From JBBIVP01 sp037439705 [NCBI: bacterium] (GTDB lineage: Bacteria > JBBIVP01), in contig JBBIVP010000092.1 of NCBI GenBank assembly GCA_037439705.1, forward strand, positions 1 to 8,240: 8,240 bases of DNA. Reading direction: 5' to 3'. Shown piece by piece: positions 6,095-8,240 of this stretch; the first letter of the stretch is position 1; every line of letters starts with the position of its first letter. The position numbers and the translations under genes are program-made. The notes beneath the pieces are model-generated. The model saw only the letters and a program-made list of their open reading frames with translations. It did no database searches and had not been told where the DNA came from.

Positions 6095-6897
6095 TTGAAA
6101 GAAGAAAGCCTTTTATTTTTTATATAAGAAGAGACGAGAAGAATGACGGATAAACCCGAAACGAAAATTGATAGAACAAATGTATACTTCCCCACCCATT
6201 TGAGAATTGAAAGTTTCTCAATCACTAACTTCTCATATACCTTCATCCCCCCTCCAAAAAAGGCAATCCATAATGAAACCTCCCCTTCAAACTTTCTTCT
6301 CTTTAAAAGCCACAGAAGAAACAAAAAAACGACAAGACCAAAAACTGAGTGATAGAGTGTAATTGGATGAATTGGATATGGGAAGAGTTTTCCCGCCTCT
6401 GATTTTGGGTGAAAAATAACCCCGAATGTAGAGGATGTTGGCTTTCCGGAGCTCCATCCGAGACCGAAGGCAAAAAAGTGAAAGAGGAAGTGAAACAGGA
6501 AAAGAAATGGAAGGATTGTATCGTATGTATCAAATATATTTTTTTTACGAAGAATGAAGTAAAAGAATGTGAAAAGGATTCCAATTTTCATATCAAAAAT
6601 TCCCTCAAGGCTCAAAAATTCTATCAAAGTTTCTCTATATCCAATAAACAATAATGTGAAGAGAAGGTGAATTGGCTGGGAAAGTAAAAGCCCGATTACC
6701 AAAACCGCATAGAATTCAAAAAGGGTTCCTATATCTTTTTTCTTTTTTTTCCATAACAGGTAGTTGAGAAGGAAGGTAGGAAGTCCAGCAAAAAGAATAA
6801 AGATAAAAATGGGATCAAAGAAAGGAGGGAGGTTTTTGAGGAGATATGTGAGAAAATTATAAAATCCCCACTGAAATTTTGTAAGAAAATAGGTCAT
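6091..6897 (-). CDS. Lgt-like B: degenerate Lgt-family membrane protein, first gene of the operon
   Basis: 268 residues with about seven membrane segments, paralogous to Lgt-like A. Both share KKDIGTL/KKDIRTL, TYDTILP (124-130), GKPT (151-154), FGVIFHPKSEAG (158-169), HPITLY (177-182) and GGGMKVYE (215-222). It is more degenerate than A: the GCCF before GKPT is GWSS (147-150), the Q of HPxQLY is Thr180, the Arg position of the Lgt RxGNF motif is occupied by a hydrophobic residue, and FRGD is absent. Lgt catalysis is therefore unlikely; a lipid-binding, scaffolding or different transfer role is possible. The ATG at 6897-6895 has no Shine-Dalgarno site. The best promoter candidate would start transcription about 2 bases upstream, suggesting leaderless translation. 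No alternative ATG lies in the first 50 codons that would preserve the fold. It is coupled to GT-C C by an ATGA overlap. Confidence 0.72.
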   Translation of the reverse strand: MTYFLTKFQWGFYNFLTYLLKNLPPFFDPIFIFILFAGLPTFLLNYLLWKKKKKDIGTLFEFYAVLVIGLLLSQPIHLLFTLLFIGYRETLIEFLSLEGIFDMKIGILFTFFYFILRKKNIFDTYDTILPFLFLFHFLFHFFAFGLGWSSGKPTSSTFGVIFHPKSEAGKLFPYPIHPITLYHSVFGLVVFLFLLWLLKRRKFEGEVSLWIAFFGGGMKVYEKLVIEKLSILKWVGKYTFVLSIFVSGLSVILLVSSYIKNKRLSSFK

Positions 6898-6905
6898 TTT
6901 TTACA

Positions 6906-6934
6906 ATATTAAAAGACCACTTGACTTTTTTCAA
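6906..6934 (-). promoter_or_regulatory. Putative promoter of the four-gene minus-strand operon
   Basis: Read on the minus strand, TTGAAA (6934-6929), a 17-base spacer and TAATAT (6911-6906) form a -35/-10 pair matching consensus at 5/6 and 4/6. The predicted transcription start is near 6899, only about 2 bases before the ATG of Lgt-like B, so the message would be nearly leaderless. Its -35 lies within the spacer of the opposite-strand promoter at 6921-6949, so RNA polymerase could probably not occupy both at once. Confidence 0.45.
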
Positions 6935-6949
6935 ATTTTATTTTATAAT
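6921..6949 (+). promoter_or_regulatory. Strong sigma70-type promoter for the exported Cys-rich protein
   Basis: TTGACT (6921-6926), an optimal 17-base spacer and a perfect TATAAT (6944-6949). Transcription should start near 6956, giving a leader of about 20 bases that contains the ribosome site AAGGGGG (6964-6970) before the ATG at 6976. This is the best promoter match in the window. Confidence 0.75.
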
Positions 6950-6975
6950 TATAATAATGAAAGAAGGGGGATGAA

Positions 6976-8240
6976 ATGAAGAGAATTTTTTTGCCAATAG
7001 GTTTTTTATGCGTTGTCATTTCCTTTGTTTTTTTCCTGGTTAAGACATCAAGGGGTAAAGCACCATCTCTTGCAGTTCCATCAACATCTCCAATAACTGT
7101 GGATAAGGGAATGAGTTTTGGATGCACAGGCGGCGATTTTCCGAGCATAGATTACAGGAATTATTATGTTAATACTTCAACTTCCTGTCCAACAGGAGGA
7201 ACTGATGCACCATATTGGGGTTTCTGCCAGGACGATGCGTATCGTGGAGAGGTTTTTGATGATGGAATGTATAGCTGGACAATACCTAATAATACATACA
7301 GCACATCACCTGAATTTAATGGATTGATTCAATACTTGGAGGGGCAGATAAGAGAGATGCTTGCTGGACCGGATGTTATAACAATGCTCAACGGTATGCT
7401 TTGCGGTCAGGGTACTCATGCTGCTTCATCATCATCTGTATCAGGTGTAGATGCCTGTGCATCAGCAGACCTCTGCGTATTTGATGCTGGCAAGGGAGGT
7501 TTCAAGAATGCTGGAAATTGCTCATTGGAGGGCTACACAGCAACAAGCTGCTACGGCCCAAACTCCGGTTCAGGAAATGCAACAGTTACTTATGATTCAA
7601 ATGGAGATGGAACAAAGGATACAAATTGGACCACAATGAATGATGGATGGCTTGTTTATGCAAACAGGGGTGAGGCAAAGATATGGTTCAATCAAGGAGA
7701 GGGGAAGATAGAGGCACTCATTGCCCTTTGGGGCGATTCTGAGGCTAAGAGAATCCCTCCACTCCCACCTGTTGGATATGGCTGGGACCAGAACGACCCA
7801 GCAGGAACATCAGAAAATAATAACAGAAACTGGGACAGGACCTGCGTAGAGGCATCGGTGAAATTGTGTGAAAATAACGGCACCAGATGCCCTGGTGCAG
7901 AAGGAGAGTGTGGTGCTGTATATGTTGCTGCAAACCTTGACCTATATGCTGATGCCATTGTTATAAAGACGAAGATGAGCATAAAGCAGGATACAAATAA
8001 CAAGAACATAATTGATATATGCCCTGATTTTGACCCATCTACTGGAAAACCAAGCATAAATACAACATGGATTGAATTGGTTGACCAAGATATAGAGCCA
8101 AATTTAACAGTTGACCTCGGTGTTCTGGGTTGCACCTGCGAGATTGACCCCGATGCATCATTTCCACCCGATCCCCTTAATTACCAACTTGCAGGACTGG
8201 TTTTTGACTTTCTTTCAAAATTCCTCCATGGAGATTGCAA
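6976..8240 (+). CDS. Large exported cysteine-rich protein, 3' truncated by the window end
   Basis: The frame is open from ATG 6976 to the last base (421 complete codons) with no stop. AAGGGGG (6964-6970) is a good ribosome site, and an ATG at 6971 is excluded because TGA follows one codon later. The N-terminus MKRIFLPIGFLCVVISFVFFLV then KTSRGKA is a Sec signal peptide or membrane anchor, with no proper lipobox. The rest is polar, rich in Gly, Asn, Asp and Thr, and has 16 cysteines, which suggests disulfides in an oxidising compartment. DSNGDGTKD (207-215) resembles a calcium-binding EF/dockerin-type loop. DTNNKNIIDICPDFDP (339-354) resembles a thrombospondin type-3-like acidic turn. An amphipathic stretch LIQYLEGQIREMLAGPDVI lies near residue 120. 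I do not recognise a family. It is transcribed divergently from the membrane operon from its own strong promoter, and could be a surface protein or a substrate of the neighbouring enzymes (inference only). Confidence 0.8.
   Translation, partial: MKRIFLPIGFLCVVISFVFFLVKTSRGKAPSLAVPSTSPITVDKGMSFGCTGGDFPSIDYRNYYVNTSTSCPTGGTDAPYWGFCQDDAYRGEVFDDGMYSWTIPNNTYSTSPEFNGLIQYLEGQIREMLAGPDVITMLNGMLCGQGTHAASSSSVSGVDACASADLCVFDAGKGGFKNAGNCSLEGYTATSCYGPNSGSGNATVTYDSNGDGTKDTNWTTMNDGWLVYANRGEAKIWFNQGEGKIEALIALWGDSEAKRIPPLPPVGYGWDQNDPAGTSENNNRNWDRTCVEASVKLCENNGTRCPGAEGECGAVYVAANLDLYADAIVIKTKMSIKQDTNNKNIIDICPDFDPSTGKPSINTTWIELVDQDIEPNLTVDLGVLGCTCEIDPDASFPPDPLNYQLAGLVFDFLSKFLHGDC

Noticed and set aside
6736-6750. 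T6-C-T8 tract in Lgt-like B as a phase-variation switch
   Set aside because: It encodes a run of lysines at a membrane boundary. Similar A/T tracts occur throughout this AT-rich region (for example the T8 at 3901-3908), so nothing marks it as a selected slippage site.
6909-7148. Minus-strand frame across the divergent promoter region
   Set aside because: It covers the strong promoter and the signal-peptide coding region of the plus-strand gene and has no recognisable content.
7451-7639. 62-codon plus-strand frame rich in Gln
   Set aside because: It is an out-of-frame shadow inside the exported-protein gene; its Gln-rich look comes from reading CAGCA-type triplets in a shifted frame.
7692-8135. 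147-codon minus-strand frame
   Set aside because: It lies opposite the exported-protein frame, which has a signal peptide, ribosome site and strong promoter. The minus-strand product has no domain signs and no ribosome context.

Overview
The window looks like an AT-rich bacterial chromosome segment. Bacterial hallmarks are sigma70-type promoter boxes, Shine-Dalgarno sites before several genes and tight ATGA-coupled genes. Arginine is mostly AGA/AGG and isoleucine often ATA, a habit common in thermophilic or deep-branching bacteria, but nothing here fixes the lineage. There are no RNA genes, CRISPR arrays, transposases or integrases.

Layout: (1) 1-366, plus strand: the 3' end of a gene for a secreted repeat protein with about 60-residue repeats of the WNGSxW type, probably a beta-propeller-like surface protein. 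(2) 413-2071, plus strand: a 552-residue multi-pass membrane protein resembling GT-C glycosyltransferases (GT39/PMT_2/ArnT type), here called GT-C A. (3) 6897-2068, minus strand: a four-gene operon in the order Lgt-like B, GT-C C, GT-C B, Lgt-like A, with each junction a 4-base ATGA overlap. It converges on GT-C A, and the two 3' ends overlap by 4 bases. (4) 6976-8240, plus strand: the 5' part of a large exported, cysteine-rich protein that runs off the window. It has no stop codon in view and is easily missed. A 78-base divergent promoter region (6898-6975) separates it from the operon.

The core of interest is the membrane island: three paralogous GT-C-like proteins with two paralogous proteins of the prolipoprotein diacylglyceryl transferase (Lgt) fold. 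GT-C enzymes transfer sugars from polyprenyl-phosphate donors on the outer face of the membrane, and Lgt uses phosphatidylglycerol. Their coupling suggests envelope lipid, glycolipid or surface-protein modification. The flanking exported proteins would be natural substrates, but that is inference. Both Lgt-like proteins lack catalytic arginine and histidine positions of true Lgt by eye alignment. GT-C B and GT-C C have lost the aspartate of the DE motif that GT-C A keeps. A stretch of about 96 bp that is nearly identical between GT-C B and GT-C C, in otherwise diverged genes, points to recent gene conversion.
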